Shown piece after piece: positions 34,925 to 46,470 of a stretch of 64,000 bases of DNA. Each line of letters opens with the position of its first letter. Position 1 is the first letter of the stretch. The translations under genes and the position numbers were made by a program. The notes beneath the pieces were generated by a model. That model saw only the letters and a program-made list of their open reading frames with translations. It had not been told where the DNA came from and ran no database searches. The stretch is from Ottelia alismoides (Eukaryota > Streptophyta > Magnoliopsida > Alismatales > Hydrocharitaceae), in NCBI GenBank assembly GCA_037367405.1, contig JAZKJV010006941.1, forward strand, positions 806,001 to 870,000, given 5' to 3'.

Positions 34925-35110
34925 CCGAGCCCATGTCCTGTGCAGATCGGTTTCGTCGAACCCGGTGATGACCTCCTCGACGAAGTAGCGGGTGGGGCTG
35001 AAGCCGCCCCTCTCCCTGAGCAGCAAGGACGATGTGGCGCCCCCGATTGTCGCCGCTCCCGAGTCCAGGATGGCCTCCAGATAGCTGCTCACCCAGTCGT
35101 TCCCCGCCAT
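34925..35110 (-). CDS. SPS: Sucrose-phosphate synthase exon 1 (start)
   Basis: The ATG at 35110 opens [20 protein letters not shown], then [20 protein letters not shown] and [16 protein letters not shown] (62 codons). The [16 protein letters not shown] start and [20 protein letters not shown] block are hallmarks of plant SPS, of the subfamily whose N-terminus carries LLLRERG. The donor is GCTCGG/GTCGGT. The exon is GC-rich, as often in monocot first exons. It is intact, so the gene could be functional if the rest lies to the left of the window. Regulation may be affected by repeat DNA close upstream. Confidence 0.95.
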
Positions 35111-35204
35111 CTCCCACCACCACCACGGAGATCGAGAGGGAATGTTCTGGAGTGGGGAGCAGAGGAAGAGACGAGACGTTCTGCTCTGCGGTTTGCACAC
35201 TTGT

Positions 35205-35218
35205 GTAGTATTTATTTA
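35205..35218 (-). promoter_or_regulatory. TATA-like box of SPS
   Basis: The minus strand reads AATAAATAAATAC about 95-110 bp before the ATG, the only TATA-like stretch close to the start. The intervening leader is CT-rich. Assignment is by position only. Confidence 0.35.
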
Positions 35219-35335
35219 TTCCCTTTGCTGCGGTTCTTCGTCTTTCCGTTTTTTTTTGGGTACAGATTCCAAGGCGGATATATTCTTTCTCTCCCTCCAC
35301 ATATTTCGGGCATATTCCCCTCCCTAGATTTTGGG

Positions 35336-35945
35336 GAATTATACCATTTAAATCTTGTAATTGCACATATACCCTTTAGAACTATAAACTTTTACATATA
35401 CATCCTTTTGTTTCCCTTTTGTTTCCGCAATGTCCATTGGGACACAAGTAGACCTGGCTAGTGGGTCGTGGACCTCCTGTCTAGACCGCTAATAAACGTG
35501 GCTTGGTCCAAGAATTGTTGTATGATCTAGCCCAGTCTACTATGCCATATAACATAACTGATAAAAAAATAGAAGTGAGTATGTAAAATTAGATAATAAA
35601 TAGTTGCAATAACACTTGTGCTCTTACATTCTTACATTACATTCTTACAAAATTAATTGTATCGTGTTCTGTTTCAAAATTAATTTTACTTGAGCCTTGA
35701 AGTATGATCTGTGGAGCATGTGGGATAGGACTCTGGGCATGGGTTTTGAAACCTTAAATCTGTTCGGATCGACTCATGGCTCAAACCATACTACAATTTG
35801 GCAGGGCCTAATCGAAATAAGAATGGTTAGGTTAACTAGCCCGACCATGGTCATTTACATTGTTATTAAGTGTTCTATGTAAAGTGAATTTCATAAGGAT
35901 TATCTCGGGTATATGTACAATCACAAGATTTACAGGGGTATATAT
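35336..35945. mobile_element. Inverted-repeat element in the SPS promoter
   Basis: TTTAAATCTTGTAATTGCACATATACCC at about 35348-35375 is repeated inverted at about 35908-35935 (GGGTATATGTACAATCACAAGATTTACA). The 540-bp spacer has no coding sequence. The inner arm lies about 240 bp from the SPS ATG. Exact ends and a target duplication were not resolved. Confidence 0.55.
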
Positions 35946-36810
35946 GTAATTACGTACATGTATAATCCCTTTATTCTTTTGGGCAAATTACATTTTAGAT
36001 CTTTATATCCCAATTCTTGATAAAGTTATATTCGTGGGTTGGTGAGAAGAAAGGAGTTGCTACGAAAGGGGTATGAAAAAAAGAGGAGGAAATTCTAAGT
36101 AATTTTTACAAATTTCATAAGTTTAAACATATATGTCAAGAATAAAAATGGAGAACTGCACATTCAACATGGCATAATTGCGGGAGCATCCTTTTAATCT
36201 GTGAGATTTATGTGGCTTCCATGTAATGTCGACAAATTACATGGATATAACATTTTTAGGTGTCTTTTTTCGTAAAGTGGTTTGTGAAGAAGCATTGAAG
36301 TCGCGGTGATGAGGGTGATCGATCAATCTCGAACAACAATGAGCACATGAGATCAATCAAATCAAATAGGATGATCGTTCAGTTTAGGAATAGTGAATAG
36401 TCTTGATTGATCAGACTAGGATTTGAATTATAATAGAGTTTTTAAGGAACTCCTCATATCTTATGCAAAGATATATAATTGTGGGACTTTTCGAAAGGCC
36501 CTCATAGATCGAAATCCTTGGATAAATTCATTTTGAATATAGACATTAAGATCGACTGAGCTACATCTGAGCAGAAAATACGAGCCAATTCTATTTTATC
36601 CCTTCTCTCGATTGAACTTGTGTTTACTTTGATGGGAAGTATTTTGAATGAGGTTTTCCTACGTTAATAATGATAGGTCATGCAAAAAATTTGTGAAATT
36701 TATGTTTGTTTGCAAACTTCTATAAGGGGAAGGCATTTAATCTTGAATGTTCCTTGTTTGACCCTCTTGGAACCATCCTATCCTACCAAGACTAAATAGT
36801 CACTCTTCTG

Positions 36811-37622
36811 TAGGGGTGTAAACGGATCGAACCTGAGCGAACCTATACTTTTTAGGTTCGGTTCGTTTATTTAATCGAGCCTAAACTTGTGCTCTTTCGG
36901 TTCGTTTATTTTCAAACCGAATCTGAATCGAACCTCTTTGTAATCGAATCGAACCTAAGCGAATATCGAATTTGAGAACTCTCTAATAAGAGGAAGTGAA
37001 AAGAAGAGAAATGGGAATGTATGTGCATATATAATTAGAATAAACATTCATTCAGTTTTTCTCTTTTATCTTAACACGTCTTCATCTTTTGAAAAAAATA
37101 GATTAATAAGGATTCGTCTCTTTGGAAAAAAAGTATAATTATAACATATTTTTATATTTGTTCAGATGAGGATAAGAAATAATGTGGATTAAGATTTATA
37201 CTTATTCTGTTGATTTGAGGATAAAGAAGGAAAAGGTACTATACACATAGATGATGGATGCTGTAACACGATGTAACTATTTATTTTGGGATAGTTTATA
37301 CTAAGATACAACCTACTTATCTTGTAAATATTTAGCTATCTCTAGACAAAGCTCACTTATCCTTGGATAAAATCCACTTATCTCAAAATAAAGTCCACTT
37401 CTGCAAATAAGGATTTATAAACGTGTGTGTGTGTGTGTTTATCGAGCTTTTAACGAATCAAACCTGAGCTAACCTATGATTTTTAGGTTGGGTTCGTTTA
37501 TTTAATCGAGCCTCAACTTGTGTTCAGGTTCGGTTCGTTTATTTCCGAATCGAATCTGAATCAAACTTTTAGCGAATCGAACCTGAGCGAATATCGAACT
37601 TGAGAATTTTCTGACACCCCTA
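36811..37622. mobile_element. hAT-like TIR element, about 0.8 kb
   Basis: Ends are TAGGGGTGT and, inverted, ACACCCCTA. Flanks CTCTTCTG (36803-36810) and CTCGTCTA (37623-37630) match at 6 of 8 positions, as for an old 8-bp duplication. Copy C of the surrounding repeat lacks the element, showing the empty site. Subterminal regions carry repeated GAACCTGAGCGAACCTA and GGTTCGTTTATTTAATCGAGCCT. A (GT)n run lies at about 37425. No transposase. Confidence 0.7.
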
Positions 37623-38521
37623 CTCGTCTACGTGAAAGATCCTTCTACCAATGAACTCTGTGAGTAAAAATATTATATTCATGTCGCTAACATTATCGGT
37701 GAATTACACTTCTAAGACTCGAACCTAGGGTTTTCTTGCCAAAATCATGTATCAATGCTCATCTTGATGTATCTACTTAAACTTGGGCCTTTATTGCCAA
37801 ATGAACAGTTTCAAGAGTTCTTTTACCATAAAATCGAAGATTGTTACCAATATCGATCTGGCTTGCATGAAATAGACATCCACTTGTATGGTTAGCACTT
37901 GATTTTTTATGGACTAAGGAATGTAGGACAAGGAGGTATAAGGAATTTGGAATAAGGAGGTATAAGGTGGAATGCGGAGTTATTCGTGTTCCTTATTTGT
38001 TTGGTGTTCTTGAGAATGTGAAATAAATGGTAGTTATTGTGGACATTGTAGTATGAAAATGAGATAAATACCAATCTCTTTGTTTAGAGAGAGATGACGA
38101 TTTAAAGTAGGATAGAGTAGTTGTGGAATAAGAAAGGAGAATAATGATTCCAAGTTGAAATAAAGTGTGATAGAACTCTAATTATCTTTCATTATTGTCC
38201 AAGTGAGCAAGTCCGTAAATGGTTACATATACGAATGCGTATTGGATCGGCCCTCCCTAGCCTAGCACGAAACTTATCCCTCATAACCTGTCTCAGCCTA
38301 TAAGGATAAAATTGAAATGGATTGAGCATTAGCCATAATATAGGCACATGAGATTTTTGAGCTCTTGTTGGGGTCGAGGTTGGCCGGTCCGTCCTGCTAG
38401 GCTAATATAATATACAATGTTAAAAAATGACACTTCATATATGTTGAAAATCACATGTTTTATTTTTTTTCTCTTAAAAATCTTATTGGTATTGTGCTCT
38501 CCATCCAACCTAAAGTGCCTA

Positions 38522-39103
38522 GTTAACATGAACATATATTATGTTAAATGAATCTCCAATTCTAAAGGTGTTTATTGTAATAAAAAAAAGTGCAAGATAT
38601 AAACACTTCAATTAAGTGATTATACTAGAATAATAGAACTTGATTCATTCTAATAAGGAGGTAAAAAAGTACGTGTCAATGCTTATGCATTGAAAGAGGA
38701 AATTAGGTGATAAGCATAAAAAAGTACGTGTGATTTTTATCACTGGTCGGGCCTTTGCTGATCATGATGCACATTTAACATAGTAGGCTTTGAGCTAAGT
38801 CGAGGCCCGAAAAAGCTACAAAGTTCGCCCCAAGCCCCATCAAAATGAATTGGCAAGGCCAACCTGTTCTGCTTTTACATTTAATAACAACATCTAGTAA
38901 TCACCTAATTTCCTCTTTCAATGCATAAGCATTGATTTGACACGTACTTTTTTATCTCCTTATTAGAAAGAATCAAGTTCTATTATTCTAGTATAATCAC
39001 TTATTAAGCCTTTAGTAAAGTGTTTATATCTTGCACTTTTTTTATTACAATAAACACCTTTAGAATTGGAGATTCATTTAACATAATATATGTTCATGTT
39101 AAC
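38522..39103. repeat. Inverted repeat joining the two direct copies
   Basis: Bases 38522-38710 and 38901-39103 are inverted copies of each other (GTTAACATGAACATATATTA.. versus ..TAATATATGTTCATGTTAAC). The whole stretch 38745-39103 is also the reverse complement of 40553-40907. Thus the end of copy C is present inverted between A and C. Confidence 0.88.
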
Positions 39104-40907
39104 ATAATATAATCTGTGAGATTTCTGTGGCTTCCATATAATGTCGACAAATTACATGGATATAACATTTTTAGGTGTCTTTTTTCGTAAAGTGATTTGT
39201 GAAGAAGCATTGGTCGCGGTGATGAGGGTGATCGATCAATCTCGAACAACAGTGAGCATATGTGGTCAATCAAATCAAATAGGATGATGGTTCAGTTTAG
39301 GAATAGTGAATAGTGTTGATTGATCAGACTAGGATTTGATTTATAAAAGAGCTTTTAAGGAAACTCCCCATATCTTATGCAAAGATATATAATCGTGGGA
39401 CTTTTCGAAAGGTCCTCATCGATCAAAATCCTTGAGAATTCATTTTGAAATTAGGCGTTAAGATAGGTTGAGCTACATCTGAGTAAAAAATGCGAAATTG
39501 TATTGCCATTTCTATTTTCTCCCTTCTCTCGATTGAACTTGTGTTTATTTTTATGGGAAGTATTTTGAATGGGCTTTTTCTACTTTTATAATGATAGGTC
39601 ATGCAAATATTTGTGAAATTTATGTTTGTTTGCAAACTTCTATAAGGTGAAGGCATTTAATCTTGAATGTTCCTTGTTTGACCCTCTTGGAACCATCCTA
39701 TCCTACCAAGACTAAATAGTCAGGTCTACGTGAAAGATCCTTCTACCAATGAACTCTGTGAGTAAAAATATTATATTCATCTTGCTAACATTATCGGTGA
39801 ATTACACTTTCTAAGACTTGAACCTAGGGTTTTCTTGTCAAAATCAGGTATCAATGCTCATCTTGACGAATCGACTTAAACCTGGACCTTTCTTACCAAA
39901 TGAACGGTTTCAAGAGTTCTTTTACCATAAAATCGAATATTGTTATCGATATCGATATGACTTGCATGAAATAGACATCCACTTGTATGGTTAGCACCTG
40001 ATTTTTTATGGAATAAGGGATGTAGGACAAGGGGGTATAAGGAATCTGGAATAAGGAGGTATAAGGTGGAATGCGGAGTTATTCATGTTCCTTATTTGTT
40101 TGGTGTTCTTGAGATATGAAATAAATGGTAGATATGAGATAAATAGTAATCTTTGTTTAGAGAGAGATGACAATAATGATTCCAAGTTGAAATAAAGTGT
40201 GATAGAACTCTAATTATCTTTCATTATTGTCCAAGTGAGCAAGTCCTTAAATGGTTGCATATACGTATTGGGTCGGGCCTCCCTAGCCTAGCACGAAACT
40301 TATCCCTCATAACATGAGTCAGCCTTAAGCTAAAATTGAAATGGATTGAGCATTAGCCATAATATAGGCACATGAGACTTTTGAGCTCTTGTTGGGGTCG
40401 AGGTTGGCCCAAGCCCGATCCATCCCGCTAGGCCAATATAATATACAATGTTAAAAAATGACACTTCATATATGTTGAAAATCACATGTTTTATTTTTTT
40501 TCTCTTAAAAATCTTATTGGTATTGTGCTCTCCATCAAACCTAAAGTGCCTAGTTAACATGAATATATATATTATGTTAAATGAATCTCCAATTCTAAAG
40601 GTGTTTATTGTAATAAAAAAGTGCAAGATATAAACACTTCACTAAAGGCTTAATAAGTGATATACTAGAATAATAGAACTTGATTTTTTCTAATAAGGAG
40701 ATAAAAAAGTACGTGTCAATGCTTATGCATTGAAAGAGGAAATTAGGTGATTATTAAGTGTTTTTATTAAATGTAAAAGCAGAACAGGTTGGCCTTGCCC
40801 ATTCATTTTGATGGGGCGTGGGGCAAACTTTGTAGCTTTTTCGGGTCTCGACTTAGCTCAAAGCCTACTATGTTAAATGTGCATCATGATCAGCAAAGGC
40901 CTGACCC

Positions 40908-41290
40908 AATGCCCATCCCTGATTGCATGGAACCAATTAGCCTTATCACCAAAAGGGCCTATAATCAAGCCTTGTTATTGTAGGTAAATAAAAAGATATA
41001 AATATAAGTATAAATATAAGGAGGCTTAGATATACATTACCGGACTTGATGCAGTGGACCAACTTGCCGAGGCGTGCAAAAAGCACATACCTTAAGAATA
41101 GATCCATACTCCCACGGAGATTCCGATGGTGGAATCAGTATAGTACGACTATTCTCTAGAATACAATGGCAAGAATCAATGGGCATGCATGCGCCATCGT
41201 TGAGATCTATTGAGTAACAATAGATCATTTCTTCAAGTTGACTCACTCAAAAATAATAGAGAGGAGGATAGAATTGTTGTGTGTATTGTG
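40908..41290. other. Unassigned DNA
   Basis: Beyond the duplication. A 69-codon minus-strand open frame (41246-41037) has no family resemblance I recognise and no clear splice or promoter context, so it is not called as a gene. Confidence 0.4.
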
Positions 41291-43300
41291 TCTAAAAGAA
41301 ATGCTATTGACCTCTTTAGATAGATACATTCAAACGTTACTAACCTTGTAAGGCTAACGTCCAAAATTAAACAAACGTACATATGCACAAAAATCAATCC
41401 ACAACCGAAAGATTAATCAACATCCATTGGAAATTAGTATCTCAAAACCTGTTATTATATAACAAAAGAGGTTGACGTTAGAATTTGAAGTCATAAGTAT
41501 GTTGATATTATCATTAATATATTGACAATAAATCATATCTATTTAAAGACATTAGAAAACATGACAGTGATATGATATCACTAATAAATTATCATGCAAA
41601 AAAGGTAGGTTAAAAACCACACACCCATTTATGCTTACTTGTGACGATCGCCCCCCCTTGATCTGGGTACTCGACAAACCGATTCCATGCACATACATTC
41701 TACATTTGAACCACGTGATATACTATAAGCAAGATAAATTTGCATAAAGATTGGAATTAAAAATCCTTCTTTTCCATTCATTACATGTCCACCCATTCAT
41801 TTCATTGTAATCCATGTCTACAAAAATATATTATATGTATGCATCAAAAAGTGCCTGCACATACATATTCCTTGTACATGACATGTCTCTCAAAACGGCA
41901 AGTAAAGAAAAGCAGGAAAGACTAGCTACAAGTAATTGTACCACAATAGTAAACCGTATAGTTGCACAAAAAGAAATTGCTCCAAGCAAACAACGGTCGC
42001 TCACTGCCGCAATTACTTATAATAACCTGCGGATCCACACACATAGGTACGTTATAAGCAAAGTTGCCCAGTACGATATAAAATTACAACAAGCAAGGTA
42101 AAATTAAAATGCCCAAAAGAAACAACTGGGTAAAACTGTCCTCATAAGAAAATGCAATTCTAATCATTTTTATTGGATATGAGTAACCCAAGCTTCGTGA
42201 ATAGTACGTGGTCTTGGTCCGTATGAGACCTGACACTTGACTCTAAGACAAGAAGGCTTTAGGGTTGGAGTGCCTCTGTAGGCATGTGGTGGAGTACAAT
42301 ACATCCTAACTAAGTTCCCAACATGTCCACTCAGCTCCACGTCACAACATTCCCAATTTAAATTCCAACATGCAAATCATCGTAAACCGTCCAAGTATGT
42401 TACCCACATGTAAGAGTCCATGGTGGAGTAGGGTATGAATCAGGGCACTGATTAACAAGATCATTTGTACCATAGTCGAAATCATCACGACCATCCCAAT
42501 GCTCCTAATGCACATGAGACTTGTATTTCATTCCCAACTTCATTAAACTACATTTTCTGAACTCCTCTCTTAGTGTGCTCACTCGGAATACTAACCAATG
42601 TGGACTACACTAGCCAATACACGATTGTTAACTCTAAGTAAACTAGCGAACACTAGACCACCAACCATGACTACTCGACATGCTCTCGAAGCACTAAGCT
42701 AAAGGCACACAAGTATTGAGGCCGAATACCGTCAGATTTGCACATCGGTGTGCCAAGAAGCATGTCCTCCAACTGTCGCAGCTACAGAGTAGTGGTTGGG
42801 ATAGCGGCTATTTAGGCTTCTACCCGAGGACCCAAGGGTGCATGCCCCTCCCTTGACGGCAACTACTTCTCTAGCCGATCATCATAATATCATATTCATA
42901 TGATAGACAGTAAAACTAAAAAAGTGGTACAACTATTAACGCTGGAAAAACATAAGTTCACATGTGTTATTGCAAAGAAGGTACAAGCGTAAGTGTGTTT
43001 GCAGTAACTCAAATGGCCACAGGTATAAACATCCATTCATAACTGTTTAAGGTCTTAGAAACTGGATTTTCATGGCCATTTTGCAACTATTTGTATGGGA
43101 TAAATAGTTGACTTGAGTTGTTGTCCAAGACCGAAAATCACCTCATATTGGATTATTTATCTTTTTCTAAAAAACCCAACCTCTTTGATCATAACTTGAT
43201 CGCTTTTGAGTGTTGTTCAAAACTTTGACCTTAATTGCTTCATACTTTAGCTTAGAAATTAACAATAGCTACATTCTTTCAACATGTAAAAGGAAATGGT
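41290..43300 (-). mobile_element. Possible chromovirus LTR fragment
   Basis: The texture resembles the chromovirus LTR at 13.1-16.9 kb read in the same direction: GC-richer patches with a paired CGATCAT..ATCATATTCATATGAT-type motif, then AT-rich sequence and repeated 'aactttgacc' words. No clear ends, primer site or long exact match were found. No host coding sequence is seen. Confidence 0.25.
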
Positions 43301-44580
43301 AACATGAGTTGTGTGCATTTTGGAGTCTACTGTAAAAATTTTACAAGTATATTCCTGGATGTCATCTGGTGCATTTGCAGGTGTGCAAATCCATGCATTC
43401 AAAATTTTCAAGACAAAAAAAATACAAGTCAATAATACATGGGCAACTTTAATCCAAAACAAATCAGATACAGGTACCCAATAGGTACCTGAATTCAGAT
43501 TTAAAAAGGTAAATCCAGATCAACTGCAGGAGGATATCTAAACTGCTTTAATGGTGCAAATCAGTAACACCATTAGGGCATACAAAAGGACATACTTTGT
43601 TGGTAGCTGAACCCTAGATGTGGAAAAAAGTAAATCCAGTCCCCTGCATCATATTCTGTAAAGTTTCACTTCTACAATAAAATAAGATTCCAGCCCTTTG
43701 CTTCAGCATCCAAATAATCTCGAACAGAAATTGCAGCCATGAATCGAGCAAGGATCACTGAACATTCAAGTTCAGCATTCACTGTCTCTTTTTTGCTAAA
43801 CAAACGATATTAGTTTTAAATAAAACCCATGAATAGTGATCTACCAAACATCACCAACCAATGCGCAACTTTAACATACGGCAGCAATATGGTCCTAACT
43901 TGTAAACAATGAAATCATGCAAACTTGCTTTGGGGTATGAGATATATTATATCTGTATTAAAATACCAGACCCTACAAACTATATACCCACATCCTTAAT
44001 CGCGCATGCATATATTGTGTTATTAATTAATATGAACAATCATAAATTTTCTGAATGCATTAGTAATCAGACAACTGTGCTGAGAATGGGGGAAAGCTGA
44101 CAAGAGAACACCGTCTGTATCTTTAAGTTAAAAGATCTCAGATACACTTCAAGTTGAGCCAAATTCTGACTTGCAACTTGAGCCATCCATTTGGGCATAA
44201 CCTCCAGGTTCCATTCCATTGGATATAAACCATTAGGTATCAATTATAAGATAGGATAAAGAAATCAAATGTAATGTACAACATGGACATTAACACAAGC
44301 TGATCTCTGAATAATACTGCACAACTGGGAATAGCCGTTCAAATCAATTCGATGGCTACTTTATCCAGCACAATTTGTTTATATGTGTAGCATATACATG
44401 AAGTCAAAACTTAAACCACCTTTCTGTCTATCGTTTTGTGCATATCATTCTACATTCAAAAGATCACGGAAACAAGAAAACCCAATCACATATCGATACG
44501 ACACAAGAATCCAACATTTCTATGAATGTTCAAACATATAGTCGAAAATAATGTGGAATCTGCAACAAGGAGGGAACATC
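43300..44580. other. Unassigned AT-rich DNA
   Basis: No coding, TIR or LTR signal recognised. It could be intron or UTR if 44580-44850 is an exon. Confidence 0.4.
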
Positions 44581-44581
44581 G

Positions 44582-44850
44582 TACCTCAAAAAAAATGTGA
44601 CCTCGGTTTCTGCATCCGTAGATAAAGGATGCATTCGACGCTCCGTTGGCAACACAAACCCGCACACGAGGATGACATCGGCCTTCTCAACGTGGTGATG
44701 GCTTCGGATCGTCGATCCGACGCACGCCAGCGAGCTCTAGTGGTGCTCCGATGAGGGAAAGGGATGAGGAAGAGGACTTTTCTTGAGTTAGGGTGTTTTG
44801 GAAGAGGGGTGGTTTTTGGGATTGCAAGGTTTTCCTCCTTGGTTTGAAGG
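44582..44850 (-). other. Possible 5' exon or leader of an unknown gene
   Basis: A GC-richer island in AT-rich surroundings. On the minus strand it starts with a CT-rich leader, carries a frame from 44867 that is Arg/Ser-rich (LRRPMSSSCAGLCCQRSVEC), and reaches a donor-like TTTGAG/GTACGATG at about 44584. No homology is recognised. It could equally be a stray repeat. Confidence 0.25.
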
Positions 44851-44904
44851 AAGCAGATGATATACATGTTTATGTTGAGTATCTAGTATCTACCACCCAC
44901 TAGA

Positions 44905-45450
44905 GAACATGATGGTGTGTTTCAAAATGACCTACCTAGTTTACCTCATCATATGAAATCCGTCTTTGTTACCCATCTCCATACCACTTTCTTGTATGAC
45001 CTCGACAAAACTGATAGAAGTTGAGAAGCAATTACTAGGGGAGAAACTGGAGAAGGGCCTTATTAAACCAAGTGTCTCACCTTTGGATGTTCTTGTGCTC
45101 CTTGTCAATAAGGAGTGATCACTTAGATTTACGTTGACTATCGTTCCTTCAAGTATATTTTATTTCTTATAAATTATTTACTTGTCGATTTGAGGAAGTA
45201 TAAAATCTTTTTGAAAATAGATTTAAGATCATATAACCATTAGTCGATCAAGATATACATATTACAATTTGGAGTGACATGATTTAGCTTGACAAATGCT
45301 CATCGACCTCGTGAATAGGGTATTCTATGATTTCCTTGTAAGTTTGGCATAACTTTCAACGATATTCTTATCTATACAAACTATATGAAGGTCCATGTGA
45401 ATATTTGATGTAAGTTTTGGGATATTGAGATGCCATCTCCTTTATATTAG
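44905..45450 (+). pseudogene. Ty3/gypsy reverse transcriptase scrap
   Basis: The plus strand reads EKLEKGLIKPSVSPLDVLVL followed by LVNKE, matching the gypsy [28 protein letters not shown] block. Further on are IDLVNRVFYDFL-like words (family MNRVFRPYL). Many stops and frameshifts. No LTR could be tied to it. Confidence 0.6.
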
Positions 45451-45489
45451 TTTCTAAAAAATGTGACTATTATCTAGGGCTACTAATCG

Positions 45490-45660
45490 AATCGAATACC
45501 TTTGAATCCACCAGGATTCTAATTTAATTCATTATAAAGTTTCGAATCCAAACTCGAATCAAATTTTAAATGAATTTGTTAACTTTAATTCAAATTCAAT
45601 TCGTTTCGAGTTTCGAATATTCAAATTCATTCCATTTTATTTTGAATTTGAAATGTTAAT
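45490..45660. repeat. AATTCGAAT-rich low-complexity sequence
   Basis: Many copies of CGAATC, AATTCAAAT and TTCGAAT in both orientations. It resembles the subterminal parts of hAT-like elements (compare 36.8-37.6 kb), but no ends are visible. Confidence 0.4.
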
Positions 45661-45728
45661 TGATGTTTTATAGCTCATATGAATAGTATTATATGAAGAG
45701 TATTATAATTTAAAGATTTTATTGTATA

Positions 45729-45917
45729 CCCGCTTAAATGGTCTGGTGGTAATGCAGTGTGCCTACCACCCAAAAGACCAGGGTTCAAATCCCTCCATGT
45801 GGGGGTTGCGTTATGTAGTCGACAACCAGTGTAAAAAATAGTCGAATCTTTCAACATGGATTTGAGCAAGAATCCATGTAGTCGACCCTGCTTGTAGTGG
45901 GAGAAGGCTTCGTCATT
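45729..45917 (+). mobile_element. tRNA-derived SINE, copy 2
   Basis: A box TGGTCTGGTGGTA at 45739-45751 and B box GGTTCAAATCC at 45782-45792. A perfect 20-bp duplication (TTTAAAGATTTTATTGTATA) lies at 45709-45728 and 45918-45937. The exact duplication suggests it is younger than copy 1. Confidence 0.92.
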
Positions 45918-46025
45918 TTTAAAGATTTTATTGTATAATTATAATTTTGAATGTAGATACTAAGATAAGTTGAAAAAAACTGTATAATCGAGGAAAATAA
46001 CAAAGCGATAATATAAAAGTTCTAC

Positions 46026-46170
46026 TCAAGGCCGTCGTATGCATCCCCCTATCGCACCATACCCTACCAGACGGGGGTCTTGCTGACTGATCAGCGAGCT
46101 TGGCGGGTCAAAGTGGGGAGGTGCGCTACCCCTGCAGGGGTACGGGGCCAGCGCCCCCGACCCGAAATAA
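46026..46170 (-). repeat. GC-rich dispersed repeat
   Basis: Related in inverted orientation to 440-575: both carry GGGGCGCTRSCCCC, CCCCYGCAGGGG, AGCTCGCTGAYC..CAGC and GGGTATGGTRCGA. No ends or duplication were resolved. Confidence 0.6.
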
Positions 46171-46239
46171 AACATATAATTCACGATGTATTTTAATACT
46201 AGGAGTAACAAAATAGGTAGTGAAATCAAACTGACAAGT

Positions 46240-46470
46240 GTAATGTCATTGATATATATACATAGATATCAACGAAATATCGATGATATCGGTCGATATC
46301 CGAGAAATTTTTTACTGAAACCAAACATTTTCAAGCGATATGGCGATATATCACTGATATCTCACGAGATATTGGCCGATATTCTGCAAAGGATAGCTAT
46401 ATGAGTATCGGTACCCACATATCATCGATACCGATCGGCGATATATCGCCGATATATCGCACTATTGCCA
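46240..46470. repeat. GATATCG-rich palindromic low-complexity sequence
   Basis: Dense GATATCG, CGATAT, ATCGGC and CCGATA words in both orientations. No coding potential. Probably a degenerate element interior. Confidence 0.5.

Larger units (their letters stand above)
36196..40751. repeat. Large direct duplication, copies A (36196-38710) and C (39111-40751)
   Basis: Both copies start AATCTGTGAGATTT..TGTGGCTTCC and run in parallel through CGCGGTGATGAGGGTGATC, GGTATAAGGTGGAATGCGG, CCTAGCCTAGCACGAAAC and TTGAAAGAGGAAATTAGGTGA. Copy A has a 0.8 kb insertion (36811-37622); copy C lacks some short stretches. No coding sequence is seen. Confidence 0.9.

Noticed and set aside
34715..35461. 248-codon plus-strand frame
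   Set aside because: Antisense shadow of SPS exons 1 and 2, which are conserved on the minus strand.
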